This document shows positions 53,236 to 62,228 of a stretch of 64,000 nucleotides of DNA, piece by piece. Source of the DNA: Marinobacter salinus (GTDB lineage Bacteria > Pseudomonadota > Gammaproteobacteria > Pseudomonadales > Oleiphilaceae); NCBI RefSeq assembly GCF_001854125.1, contig NZ_CP017715.1, positions 3,782,001 to 3,846,000 of the forward strand, in the 5' to 3' direction. The notes under the pieces were generated by a model, which was given only the letters and a program-made list of their open reading frames with translations, did no database searches and was not told the origin of the DNA. The translations under genes were made by a program, and so were the position numbers. Numbering within the stretch: position 1 is the stretch's first letter; each line of letters opens with the position of its first letter.

Positions 53236-54555
53236 ATGCCGTCAATGATACCCGTTAAGGAATTTGCCGAGCGCCGTAGTCGCCTGATGGAACGCATGGC
53301 GCCGGACAGCATTGCCATTATTCCCGCAGCGCCGGAACGCGTGCGTAACCGGGATGTGCTGCATCCGTTCCGACAGGACAGCGATTTCCATTACCTGACC
53401 GGCTTTGGGGAGCCGGAAGCCGTACTGGCGCTGATTCCCGGTCGTGAACACGGAGAGTCGGTGTTGTTCTGCAAAGAGCGCAATCCTGAGAAGGAAATGT
53501 GGGACGGTTTTCTCGCAGGCCCCGAGGGCGCCATAGAGCGGTTCGGGCTGGACGATGCCTTTCCCATTTCCGATATTGACGACATTCTTCCGGGCATGAT
53601 CGAGGGCCGCAGCCGGGTTTACTACCCACTGGGTAAAGATGACAGCTTCGATACCAAAGTCATGGATTGGGTCAAGGTGATCCGCAGCAAGGTTCGCTCA
53701 GGTGCCCATCCTCCGGGTGAGTTTGTTGCCCTGGAGTACATGCTGCATGACTTGCGTCTGTACAAAAGTGCCAATGAGATCAAAGTGATGGCAAAGGCGG
53801 GCGCGATCAGTGCTGAAGCGCATTGCCGCGCCATGAAGCGCGCCCGCAAGGGTGGCTATGAGTACAATCTCGAAGCCGAACTTATTCATGCGTTTATGGA
53901 TCATGGCGCCCGTTCTACGGCCTACCCTTCGATTGTTGGTGGCGGAGCCAACGGCTGTATCCTGCACTACATCGAGAACCGTGCCCCCCTGAAAGCGGGG
54001 GATCTGGTCCTGATTGATGCGGGTTGTGAGCTCGAATGCTATGCCTCTGACATTACCCGGACCTTCCCGGTAAGCGGCAAGTTCAGTCCCGAACAGCGGG
54101 CTCTCTATGAAGTGGTGCTTGCTGCCCAATATGAAGCCATTGACGCAGTGCGTCCCGGTAACCACTGGAATCATGCCCACGAAGCCGCGCTCAAGGTGCT
54201 CACCCAGGGCTTGATCGATCTCGGGCTGCTGTCTGGAAACGTCGAAGAGGCCATAGCCAAGGAGGCCTACAAGCCGTTTTTCATGCACCGGACGGGTCAC
54301 TGGCTCGGCATGGACGTGCACGACGTGGGTGATTACAAGGTCGGTGATGCGTGGCGGGAGCTGGAGCCCGGTATGGCGCTGACTGTCGAACCCGGCCTTT
54401 ATATCGCGCCAGACAATACCAGTGTGGATGAGAAATGGCGCGGTATCGGTATCCGCATTGAAGACGATGTGGTGGTAACCAAAGAAGGCTGCCGGGTACT
54501 GACCGAAGGCGTGCCTAAAACGATCGCCGAGATCGAAGCGCTGATGGCGGACTGA
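53236..54555 (+). CDS. pepP: Xaa-Pro aminopeptidase
   Basis: 439 residues, standard for PepP. Removes N-terminal residues before proline. Pita-bread metal site: LIDAGCELECYASDITRTFPVSG (two Asp), HRTGHWLGMDVHDVG (His), TVEPGLYIAP and RIEDDVVVT (Glu). GGGAG precedes the ATG. Second gene of ygfB-pepP-ubiH-ubiI. Confidence 0.95.
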   Translation: MPSMIPVKEFAERRSRLMERMAPDSIAIIPAAPERVRNRDVLHPFRQDSDFHYLTGFGEPEAVLALIPGREHGESVLFCKERNPEKEMWDGFLAGPEGAIERFGLDDAFPISDIDDILPGMIEGRSRVYYPLGKDDSFDTKVMDWVKVIRSKVRSGAHPPGEFVALEYMLHDLRLYKSANEIKVMAKAGAISAEAHCRAMKRARKGGYEYNLEAELIHAFMDHGARSTAYPSIVGGGANGCILHYIENRAPLKAGDLVLIDAGCELECYASDITRTFPVSGKFSPEQRALYEVVLAAQYEAIDAVRPGNHWNHAHEAALKVLTQGLIDLGLLSGNVEEAIAKEAYKPFFMHRTGHWLGMDVHDVGDYKVGDAWRELEPGMALTVEPGLYIAPDNTSVDEKWRGIGIRIEDDVVVTKEGCRVLTEGVPKTIAEIEALMAD

Positions 54556-54559
54556 GCCT

Positions 54560-55840
54560 GTGACCCGTTCCGATACTGATCTTGTTATTGCCGGTGGCGG
54601 TTTGGCCGGGGCAACGCTGGCACTGGCGTTATCTCGCGCGGTGCCTTCGCTCAGGGTTACCGTGGTTGAGGCTTTCCCGCTGTCTGCGGATGCTTTGCCC
54701 GAAGACTACCAGCCCAGCTACGATGCCCGCTCCACAGCATTGGCCTGGGGCTCCCGGCTGATTTTCGAGGAGTTGGGGTTGTGGTCAAGGTTATCGGAAC
54801 ATGCAACACCGATTCGTTATATTCATGTGTCGGATCGTGGACGTTTTGGGGCCACCCGCCTGAATGCAGCTGAGTACCAGCAGGAAGCTCTGGGCTATGT
54901 GGCGGACAATCGCTGGATGGGACTGTGCCTGATGCGGGAGCTGCTCGACACCAACGTTGAATGGCGGGCACCGGCAGAAGTGGTCGACATGCTGCCCACG
55001 GAGGATGGCGTTTGTGTCTCTCTGAAAGCCGGGGCTGAAACCAGCACCATCACCGCCCAGTGTCTAATCGTGGCAGATGGCGGTCGATCCGGTCTTCGGG
55101 AAAAGCTTGGTTTCCGGACGCGAACGCACAATTATGGCCAGAATGCCCTGATTGCCAATGTTTCTACCTCCGACAGCCACGGGTTCGCTGCCTTCGAACG
55201 TTTTACCGATGCTGGTCCGATGGCGCTTTTGCCTCATGGGTCACCGACCCGTGCCGGCAATCAGTCGGCGCTTGTGTGGACCCTCACTGATCAATCGCTG
55301 CAGGATATTCTTGCCCTATCCGGTGAAGATAAGTGTCGGCAACTTCAAGCTCGATTCGGCTGGCGACTTGGTCGCTTTACCCGCATTGGCGAGTGCAGCC
55401 ATTATCCGCTGACACTGACTACCGTTGATGAGCCGGTAAGGCCCGGTGTGGCTCTGGTCGGCAATGCCGCCCATGCCCTGCATCCGGTAGCGGGGCAGGG
55501 GTTCAACCTGGCACTCCGGGGCTTAATGACTCTGGTGGAGCAGTTCCGGCTCGCGGTGGAGCAGAATCAGTCACTGGGGGAGCTACGGGTGCTGCGCCGT
55601 TACCAGGAGCTGCATCGTCAGGACTGGCAGCAGACTGTCCGGTTCTCGGATTCCCTGATCCGTCTTTTTGGTCAGTCGCTAATGCCATTGGCAGTCGCCC
55701 GTGATGCCGGTCTTATGGGGTTGGACCTGCTTCCCGGGGCGAAACGCTGGTTTGCCCGCAAGGCCATGGGCATTGGCGGACGTCGAGCGGTCATAACCGG
55801 GCCGGGCTCGGGGAAACGGGAGTCTGCAGACTATGAGTGA
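54560..55840 (+). CDS. ubiH: 2-octaprenyl-6-methoxyphenol hydroxylase (UbiH)
   Basis: 426 residues from a GTG at 54560, four bases after pepP. FAD-dependent aromatic monooxygenase of ubiquinone synthesis. Motifs: DLVIAGGGLAGATLALALSRA, VADGGRSGLREKLG (the DG motif), and VGNAAHALHPVAGQGFNLALRG (the GD-type second FAD site with Asn). The position before a second hydroxylase is the standard ubiH-ubiI order. Confidence 0.93.
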   Translation: MTRSDTDLVIAGGGLAGATLALALSRAVPSLRVTVVEAFPLSADALPEDYQPSYDARSTALAWGSRLIFEELGLWSRLSEHATPIRYIHVSDRGRFGATRLNAAEYQQEALGYVADNRWMGLCLMRELLDTNVEWRAPAEVVDMLPTEDGVCVSLKAGAETSTITAQCLIVADGGRSGLREKLGFRTRTHNYGQNALIANVSTSDSHGFAAFERFTDAGPMALLPHGSPTRAGNQSALVWTLTDQSLQDILALSGEDKCRQLQARFGWRLGRFTRIGECSHYPLTLTTVDEPVRPGVALVGNAAHALHPVAGQGFNLALRGLMTLVEQFRLAVEQNQSLGELRVLRRYQELHRQDWQQTVRFSDSLIRLFGQSLMPLAVARDAGLMGLDLLPGAKRWFARKAMGIGGRRAVITGPGSGKRESADYE

Positions 55841-57056
55841 GACCCGGAGCTACGACATTCTGGTGGTAGGTGGTGGCATGATCGGTTCCGCATTGGCCCT
55901 TGGCCTGTCCCGCCAGGGCTGGCATGTGGGACTTGTGGAGGGGAGCACCCGCGAGGCGCTACTGAAACCGCTGGAGCCAGCGACGGACGTTGAGGATTTT
56001 GAGCCCCGGGTAAGCGCCATCTCTGTCGCCAGCGAGCAGTTGCTTGCATCCCTGGGTATTTGGGAGGACGTCATGGTCGGGCGTCATTGTGACTATCAGG
56101 GGATGACAGTCTGGGATGGTGACGGGACGGGCCGTATCCACTTCGATGCCGCCGAACTGCAGTCTCGGGCTCTGGGAACCATTGTTGAAAACCACAGCAT
56201 TGTCAGGGCGCTTCTGGCCGCCCTGGAAGCCAGTGACGTTGATCTGACGGATGGCGTAAAGGTGACCGGCTGTTGGCAGGAGGGGAAACAGCGGGGTGTC
56301 GAGCTGGCGGATGGCCGAAAACTGGGAGCTGAGTTGCTGGTTGCGGCGGATGGCGCCCATTCCCGACTGCGTCAGTGGGTTGGTCTGCCCACCCGCGAGT
56401 GGGACTACGACCAGCAGGCGATTGTCTGTACCGTTCGCACGGCCCAGAGTCACCGGTATACGGCCTGGCAACGGTTCTCGTCAACGGGTCCGCTGGCTTT
56501 TCTCCCGCTGTTAACCGAGCAGGGCGACGATCACTTCTGTTCCATCGTCTGGTCTCAGGATACGGATGAGGCCCGACGCTTGATGGCCTTGGATGATGGT
56601 GCCTTCGCAGCCGGGCTGGAAACTGCCATTGAGCGTCAGCTGGGTGCAGTCGAAACGGTTTCCAGGCGTTTCGCGTTTCCGTTGCGGCAGCGCCATGCCA
56701 AGGATTATGTCGCGTCCGGTTTCGCGCTGGTCGGGGACGCAGCGCATACCATTCATCCGCTGGCGGGCCAGGGCGCCAACCTTGGCTATGGTGATGTCCG
56801 CGCTTTGCTTGAAGAACTGTCCCGTGCAAAAAGGATTGGTGTTGGTCCCGCTGAAGATCTTGTGTTGGCGCGCTATCAACGCCGGCGCAAGGGCGAAAAC
56901 CTGGCGATGATGGCCGCGATGGAAGGGTTCAAGCAGCTGTTTGCCCGTGACGAACTGCCGCTGAGGTGGCTGAGAAATACGGGTATGCGCTGGCTTGATG
57001 GCCTGGGGCCGGTAAAGAACCGGATAGCTGCAGAGGCCATGGGGCTGGGACGTTAG
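55833..57056 (+). CDS. ubiI: UbiI/VisC-type ubiquinone hydroxylase
   Basis: 407 residues. Same fold as UbiH: ILVVGGGMIGSALALGLSRQG, VAADGAHSRLRQW, and LVGDAAHTIHPLAGQGANLGYGD. Overlaps ubiH by eight bases. By position it is UbiI, the C5 hydroxylase; UbiF or UbiM specificity cannot be ruled out from sequence. It converges on apbE, sharing four bases at the stops. Confidence 0.9.
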   Translation: MSETRSYDILVVGGGMIGSALALGLSRQGWHVGLVEGSTREALLKPLEPATDVEDFEPRVSAISVASEQLLASLGIWEDVMVGRHCDYQGMTVWDGDGTGRIHFDAAELQSRALGTIVENHSIVRALLAALEASDVDLTDGVKVTGCWQEGKQRGVELADGRKLGAELLVAADGAHSRLRQWVGLPTREWDYDQQAIVCTVRTAQSHRYTAWQRFSSTGPLAFLPLLTEQGDDHFCSIVWSQDTDEARRLMALDDGAFAAGLETAIERQLGAVETVSRRFAFPLRQRHAKDYVASGFALVGDAAHTIHPLAGQGANLGYGDVRALLEELSRAKRIGVGPAEDLVLARYQRRRKGENLAMMAAMEGFKQLFARDELPLRWLRNTGMRWLDGLGPVKNRIAAEAMGLGR

Positions 57057-57997
57057 GCGGTAGAGCGCTGAACCCAGAACGGGACGTCTTGTGCTTTCAG
57101 AAAATCCTCCGCGTCTGCGCCCTGAAGCATGGCGAAGGTCGCCAGCATGCCGGCCAGTGTGCAGGTTGGGGCGGCAACCGTAACGCTATGGGGCGCGTCC
57201 GGTACCGGCCAGCCGGTTCGGGGGTCAAGGATGTGGCCATAGCGAATGCCGTCCTTTAGCAAATACCTGCGGCTGTCACCGCTGGTGGCGAGGGCGCCAC
57301 CGTGCAGTGACAGAGTTTCATTGCTGTTGGTCAGCCTCCGGTGGTCTTCCACTCCTACGATCCAGGCTTTGCCATCGGTCCTCGGTCCGCTGCATGCCAG
57401 ATCACCGCCGAAATTCACCAGCACTGAACTGCCGTCCGGCAACAACCGTTTCAGGTCCAGAAGGGTACGGTCTACGGCATACTCCTTTCCGATTCCACCA
57501 AAATCAATTTCCATGCCTTTCGGCAGGGTCAGTTGCGGACGCTGCCAGTCGAGTTTGTTCCATCCGACCAGCTTGAGCAGGGGCGTGATTTCGTCCTGTT
57601 GTGGAAGGTGGTCGCTGCCATCGAAGCGCCAGGCCCGGCGCAGTACCCCGGAGGTGACGTCGAACCGGCCGTCACTGAGTTCGTGACACTGGGCAGCGTA
57701 GTCCAGCATCAGAGCCAGCTCATCGTCGACGGTCACAGGCTCACCCTGACTCTGGTTGATTCTGTCAACGGGATTGCCGGACACGTATCGGGAGAACTTG
57801 TGCTCCAGTCGCCAGGCTTCCCGGGCGGCGTGGCATAGTGCCTGCTCAGCATCGGTGCGCCCGACACCTTCCAGCAAAACCTCGCAGGGGCTGCCCATGG
57901 CCTCAAACCGGCCCTGCCAGGATCGTTGACTGCCCGTGAGCTTGGGTAGGGGGTGTCTGGCGGGATTGGCTTCGGGGCTGACGTCAATCGTGATCAT
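57053..57997 (-). CDS. apbE: FAD:protein FMN transferase (ApbE)
   Basis: 314 residues from ATG 57997, preceded by GAGGA; ATG 58012 is possible, and the open frame beyond it runs into the DUF3570 gene. ApbE attaches FMN to Thr or Ser of target proteins. Motifs: FEAMGSPCEVLL, DFGGIGKEYAVD, LVNFGGDLACSG, ATSGDSRRYL, and GHILDPRTGWPV. No signal peptide is visible with these starts, whereas many Gram-negative ApbEs are periplasmic lipoproteins. Last gene of TlpA-DUF4266-DUF3570-apbE. Confidence 0.92.
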   Translation of the reverse strand: MITIDVSPEANPARHPLPKLTGSQRSWQGRFEAMGSPCEVLLEGVGRTDAEQALCHAAREAWRLEHKFSRYVSGNPVDRINQSQGEPVTVDDELALMLDYAAQCHELSDGRFDVTSGVLRRAWRFDGSDHLPQQDEITPLLKLVGWNKLDWQRPQLTLPKGMEIDFGGIGKEYAVDRTLLDLKRLLPDGSSVLVNFGGDLACSGPRTDGKAWIVGVEDHRRLTNSNETLSLHGGALATSGDSRRYLLKDGIRYGHILDPRTGWPVPDAPHSVTVAAPTCTLAGMLATFAMLQGADAEDFLKAQDVPFWVQRSTA

Positions 57998-58058
57998 GGC
58001 TTCCTCGGGCATCCCGCCGCCAGAGGCAGACGGGATCCGCAGGGTAGATTGGAGTTCG

Positions 58059-59411
58059 TCAGAAACTATAACTGAGTTGAAGCCACATGGCATTGGTGTC
58101 TGGATACAGGTCCTGGCTGGCGAGTTTGCCGAAGCCTTCGTCGCCGTCATTGGTCTGAATCATGTATTCCGCCCGTATCGCCAGTTCCCGGTCTTCGTCG
58201 AAGCGATAGCCCCATTTGGCTCCGAAGGTCAGTCCGGTCAGCTCACCCAGCCGGTAATCGGCGCTGGCTTCAGACAGGACTGGCGTTCCACCGTTATATT
58301 CGGTTGCCGTCAGATACCGTTTGTAGAAGTCGGCCTCGGACTGCAGGTAATACCGGAAATGAGGTTCCAGATAGCTCTTGTCCAATTTCCAGCGGTATTT
58401 CAGGTCCACCGTATGGGAGGTGATGCCCCAGTCGTCGACCATGAACCGGTACGAACCGTCCATGACGTCGCCATTGCCCAGCATGTACTTTGTTTGCCAG
58501 TAGAGCGTGTGCTTCATCCGGGTGTCCGGACGGTTCTCGTACAGGTAAACCGGGTTACCATCGGATTCAATCAGGTTGCCTCCGAAGTTGGCGCCGCTCG
58601 CATCGTCGATAACGCTCAGAATCTTGTATGGATCGGTGAGGTAACCGCTGGAATAGCTGACGCCGTAATTGAACTGCATCAGGGTGCGACGGTTGATGAC
58701 CTGGGTGACACCGAACAGGGCGTCCACCAGGGTTTTGGTGTCATCACTCTCCCGGGTCAAGGCGAATTCCTGGTCGAACTGGGCTTCGGTTTTGTTGGTC
58801 CTCAAGGGCATGCGGGACAGCCCTACCGGTGCTCCGCCAACCGGATCCACGAGATCGACACCCAGAGACAGACCACCGGTCAGAGTGGTGTTCTTGTTGT
58901 TGAGATAGCGGGAGAGGCTGCCGTTTACGGCGGTGGAAAGGTAATCGTACTCCTTTGAGCCATAAGCACCGACAGTGTAGGTGTAGTCCCGGTTAAGCGG
59001 AGCCGTCCAGGAGGCCGACAGGGCAACACGGGTATCCTTGAAACTGTCATCAAGAGGTGGCTCGCCGGCGGGGACGTCGTAGCTGCCGCTGCCCGATGGC
59101 CTGGTAAAGGTTTGCGGCAGGTCACTGGGCGTTGCTCCGGACGGGGATGCCCCGGTGAGCGTGTCGGCAATGAGTTTAAGGTTCAGTTTGCGGTCGCCGT
59201 CGTAATTACGTGTGGCACTGATGACCGGTTCTGCTGCCTGGACCCGGTCATCCGTTTCTGAATAGACCAGGAGCGCCGTTTCGACGTCCCATTCGCCGGG
59301 TTTATCCTTGGCGAGAGTATTCGTTGCCTGAACGCCGAGAAGGGCGCAGGTAGCGGCTGCGAGTGCGCGCCCCACCGGCTTACCGTTTTTGTCTTTATTG
59401 GTCAGTTGCAT
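58059..59411 (-). CDS. DUF3570 family outer-membrane protein with candidate flavinylation site
   Basis: 450 residues. Signal peptide ends near NTLA-KDK. The body is rich in alternating amphipathic strands and ends LQLSYSF with C-terminal Phe, as outer-membrane barrels do. Near the start, ADTLTGASPSGAT (83-94) is notable: Asp83-x-x-Thr-Gly-Ala-Ser89 fits the D-x-x-[ST]-G-A-[ST] site that ApbE flavinylates in FMN-binding proteins. It overlaps the DUF4266 gene by ten bases and precedes apbE. Function unknown; flavin attachment is inferred. Confidence 0.83.
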   Translation of the reverse strand: MQLTNKDKNGKPVGRALAAATCALLGVQATNTLAKDKPGEWDVETALLVYSETDDRVQAAEPVISATRNYDGDRKLNLKLIADTLTGASPSGATPSDLPQTFTRPSGSGSYDVPAGEPPLDDSFKDTRVALSASWTAPLNRDYTYTVGAYGSKEYDYLSTAVNGSLSRYLNNKNTTLTGGLSLGVDLVDPVGGAPVGLSRMPLRTNKTEAQFDQEFALTRESDDTKTLVDALFGVTQVINRRTLMQFNYGVSYSSGYLTDPYKILSVIDDASGANFGGNLIESDGNPVYLYENRPDTRMKHTLYWQTKYMLGNGDVMDGSYRFMVDDWGITSHTVDLKYRWKLDKSYLEPHFRYYLQSEADFYKRYLTATEYNGGTPVLSEASADYRLGELTGLTFGAKWGYRFDEDRELAIRAEYMIQTNDGDEGFGKLASQDLYPDTNAMWLQLSYSF

Positions 59412-59656
59412 CCGCAGCCACCTCCGCCAAAGCCGCGCCCGCCACTGGACGCTTCCTTGCTGAAATAAATGTGATCATCAAGACCGGCGTCGACGCCGGA
59501 TACTGTTAACTGCATATCGGGATCAGCCAGCAGATCGCGCTCCCAGGGCTTGACGCCCAGGCTACTGCAGCCTGCCAGGGCTACTATTGAGACCAGCATC
59601 AATGCAGTGCCGGCCCGCCTGAAACGGCGACCGGTCAACCAGGTGCTATCGGGCAT
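59402..59656 (-). CDS. DUF4266 family lipoprotein
   Basis: 84 residues. Lipobox VALAGC gives a mature lipoprotein of about 55 residues. VKPWERDLLADPDMQL and DHIYFSKEASSGGRG are the family pattern; the tail GFGGGGCGCN ends with two cysteines in a glycine-rich stretch. It lies between the TlpA and DUF3570 genes and overlaps the latter. The Cys-rich tail suggests redox or metal binding, possibly with the neighbouring thioredoxin. Confidence 0.88.
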   Translation of the reverse strand: MPDSTWLTGRRFRRAGTALMLVSIVALAGCSSLGVKPWERDLLADPDMQLTVSGVDAGLDDHIYFSKEASSGGRGFGGGGCGCN

Positions 59657-59698
59657 GTTCTTCTCCTTGTGGTAAGGCGGGCGCTCAATAGCGCCGGA

Positions 59699-60229
59699 TC
59701 AGTTCTGTTCTGCCCGCAGAAGGCTGCGGATTTCCGCTTCGTAGTTATCCTTGCGATCGTTGTGAAAGCCGATGTGTTGACTGTGGATACGGCCTTCCCG
59801 GTCGATCAGGTAGGCACTTGGCATGCCCATGACCTCGTAGGCCTGGGGAGTCTGGCCCTCGGGGTCGTACGCCACGGTGAAGGCCGCCGGAATCTTTGCA
59901 AGGAACTCTGCAGCTGCTTCAGATTCCTGGTCGAGGTTGACCGCAACCACTTCGAATCCCTGATTCCGGTATTTGGCCTGCATGCTGTTCATCCAGGGGA
60001 ATGACTCGCGACAGGGGCCGCACCAGGAGGCCCAGAAATCCAGAAGGACCACTTTACCGCGCAGGTCAGCGAGACTGACTTTGCCGTCCTTTGTGGGCAG
60101 GTTCAGTTCCGGCGCGAGGCCGGTGGTCGCTGCGTGGGTGTTGATGCTTAACAACGCGGCGCCCAGGAGGATCAAGGCGCTGGGGGTGAGACGGATACGG
60201 ATACAGGCGAGTGTTCTTGAGCAAAGCAT
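59699..60229 (-). CDS. TlpA/ResA-type periplasmic thioredoxin
   Basis: 176 residues. Signal peptide (SALILLGAALLSINTHA). Thioredoxin fold with active site FWASWCGPCRESFPW at about 71-85 and cis-Pro in VMGMPSAYLID. Such proteins pass electrons from DsbD to specific periplasmic disulfides. First gene of its unit and divergent from dsbD by 120 bases, which supports DsbD as its electron source. Confidence 0.92.
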   Translation of the reverse strand: MLCSRTLACIRIRLTPSALILLGAALLSINTHAATTGLAPELNLPTKDGKVSLADLRGKVVLLDFWASWCGPCRESFPWMNSMQAKYRNQGFEVVAVNLDQESEAAAEFLAKIPAAFTVAYDPEGQTPQAYEVMGMPSAYLIDREGRIHSQHIGFHNDRKDNYEAEIRSLLRAEQN

Positions 60230-60349
60230 GGCTAAGACTCCAGTGGATCAATGGAGCCAGTCTAAAAGCATAATCTTAAGGAAGTCTTAAGGGTGCCAAA
60301 GGATACTGCAAACAAATGTGTCTGTGGTTGCGGCTCTGGAGAAATGGGT

Positions 60350-62167
60350 ATGGCCCTCAAGAACGATCCTGTCATTCATCAAGCAGACGGAATTCTTTCC
60401 GGGATGCTTCTGGGATTACTGTTGCTGCTGGTGTTGCTGCCGACTTTTGCGGTCGCCGGCGAGGAGGAGTTTCTTTCCGTGGATCAGGCTTTCCGGCCGG
60501 ATGTCACCTACAACGAGGGCCTGCTGGCCATTAACTGGCAAATTGCACCGGGCTACTACCTGTATCAGTCGCGGATCTCGGTAGAGGTAGGCGGGGAAAT
60601 GCCAGCGGCCGGTGAATTTCTCTCGACACCGGAGGTCAAACAGGACCCCTGGTTTGGCGAACAAGCCGTTTACCACAACGAAGCGTCGTGGCAGGTGCCG
60701 GTGAATCTGGGGCCGGCAACCGAAGTGCAATACCGTTACCAGGGCTGTGCGGAGGCAGGTCTGTGTTATCCACCGCAAACCCGGACCTTAACGGTGTCCC
60801 CGGCCCCGGCCGCATCCAGTGCCGACACGGCGGCACCGTTAGTCGTCAGCGCACAAAACATCCCTGAAGAGGCCGCTCCAGCCAGCGAGGCGGAAGGCCT
60901 GGCCGGCCTTCTCAGCGATGCCGGGCTGGTGGTTATTCTGGGGACCTTTTTCCTGTTGGGGCTGGGGTTGACCTTTACGCCTTGTGTCCTGCCTATGGTG
61001 CCCATCCTGTCGAGCATCGTCGTGGGTCAGAACCCGTCAGCGTCCGCGGCCAAAGGCTTTTCGCTGTCGGTAGCCTACGTACTGGGAATGGCTTCCACCT
61101 ATACGGTGTTAGGGATCACTGTGGGTTACCTGGGGGCTCGTGCAAACCTGCAGGCGGCGATGCAGCAGCCCGCGGTAATCGTTGTTTTTGCCGTGCTCTT
61201 TCTGGCGTTGGCCTTATCCATGTTTGGTCTGTTTGAGCTTCAGTTGCCTGCGGGGCTGCGTGATCGCCTTGATCGTCTCGGACAAAAATCCAAAGGCGGC
61301 CAATGGCTCGGGGTCGCTCTCATGGGGCTGATTTCAGCCCTGGTAGTGTCGCCCTGTGTGTCAGCGCCTCTGGCCGGGGCACTGCTTTATATTTCGACCA
61401 CGGGTGATGCGGTTATCGGGGGCGGTGCACTGTTTGCCATGGCGCTGGGCATGGGTGTGCCACTGATCCTGATCGGCACCACCGGTTCCAGAATGCTGCC
61501 CAAAGCCGGCCTCTGGATGGAGCGGGTCAAGCAACTCTTTGGTGTTGGTCTGCTGGTTGTGGCGCTTGGCTTGCTGGAACGTATCCTGCCAGAGACGGCC
61601 GCACTGGCGCTGTGGGGTGCGTTATTGCTGTGGTGTGGCATCCAGCTCGGCGCCCTCGAAGGTGTTTCCCGGGGCTGGGCAGGGTCGCGCAAGACGGCCG
61701 GGGTTTTGTTGTCGGTATGGGGCTTGTTGCTGGTGCTGGGTGCAGCCCGTGGGGAGGGTTCGCTCTGGCAGCCCCTGGCCGGCTTTGGCATTGCCTCGAC
61801 AGAAGCAAGAACGCCAGTCGAGCGCTTTGAGGTGATCGAGGAAATTGCTGATCTTGATGTGGCGCTCGGCAGCGGCCGTCCTGTCATGGTGGATGTTTAT
61901 GCGGACTGGTGCGTCAGCTGCAAGGTCATGGACGAGGAAGTGTTCAGTACCCGGGATGTCATGGCCTGGTCGGATAAGGTGCATTTCATCAAGCTGGATG
62001 TAACGGACTTTACGCAGGCGCAGAAAGACCAGCTTGATAGCTGGCAGGTTCCGGGTCCTCCCGCTGTTTTGTTTTTTTCCGGGACGAACAGCGCACCGGC
62101 AAATCGCCTGCTGGGTGAGGCCTCGCTGGAGTCTGTGGTCTACGGCCTGAAAAAGCTGGGTTCCTGA
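60350..62167 (+). CDS. dsbD: Thiol:disulfide interchange protein DsbD
   Basis: 605 residues from ATG 60350, eight bases after GGAG; ATG 60344 and an upstream GTG are less well placed. Signal helix, then the periplasmic alpha domain with the Cys pair CAEAGLC (about 133-139), eight membrane helices with LTFTPCVLPMVPIL and VVSPCVSAPLAGALL, and a C-terminal thioredoxin domain with YADWCVSCKVMDEE. It carries electrons from cytoplasmic thioredoxin to the periplasm. Confidence 0.93.
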   Translation: MALKNDPVIHQADGILSGMLLGLLLLLVLLPTFAVAGEEEFLSVDQAFRPDVTYNEGLLAINWQIAPGYYLYQSRISVEVGGEMPAAGEFLSTPEVKQDPWFGEQAVYHNEASWQVPVNLGPATEVQYRYQGCAEAGLCYPPQTRTLTVSPAPAASSADTAAPLVVSAQNIPEEAAPASEAEGLAGLLSDAGLVVILGTFFLLGLGLTFTPCVLPMVPILSSIVVGQNPSASAAKGFSLSVAYVLGMASTYTVLGITVGYLGARANLQAAMQQPAVIVVFAVLFLALALSMFGLFELQLPAGLRDRLDRLGQKSKGGQWLGVALMGLISALVVSPCVSAPLAGALLYISTTGDAVIGGGALFAMALGMGVPLILIGTTGSRMLPKAGLWMERVKQLFGVGLLVVALGLLERILPETAALALWGALLLWCGIQLGALEGVSRGWAGSRKTAGVLLSVWGLLLVLGAARGEGSLWQPLAGFGIASTEARTPVERFEVIEEIADLDVALGSGRPVMVDVYADWCVSCKVMDEEVFSTRDVMAWSDKVHFIKLDVTDFTQAQKDQLDSWQVPGPPAVLFFSGTNSAPANRLLGEASLESVVYGLKKLGS

Positions 62168-62228
62168 GGGTTCCGGTTTCGGATAAACTCGGCCGATCTG
62201 GAACCGTTACGCTAAGGACGTCAGCACC

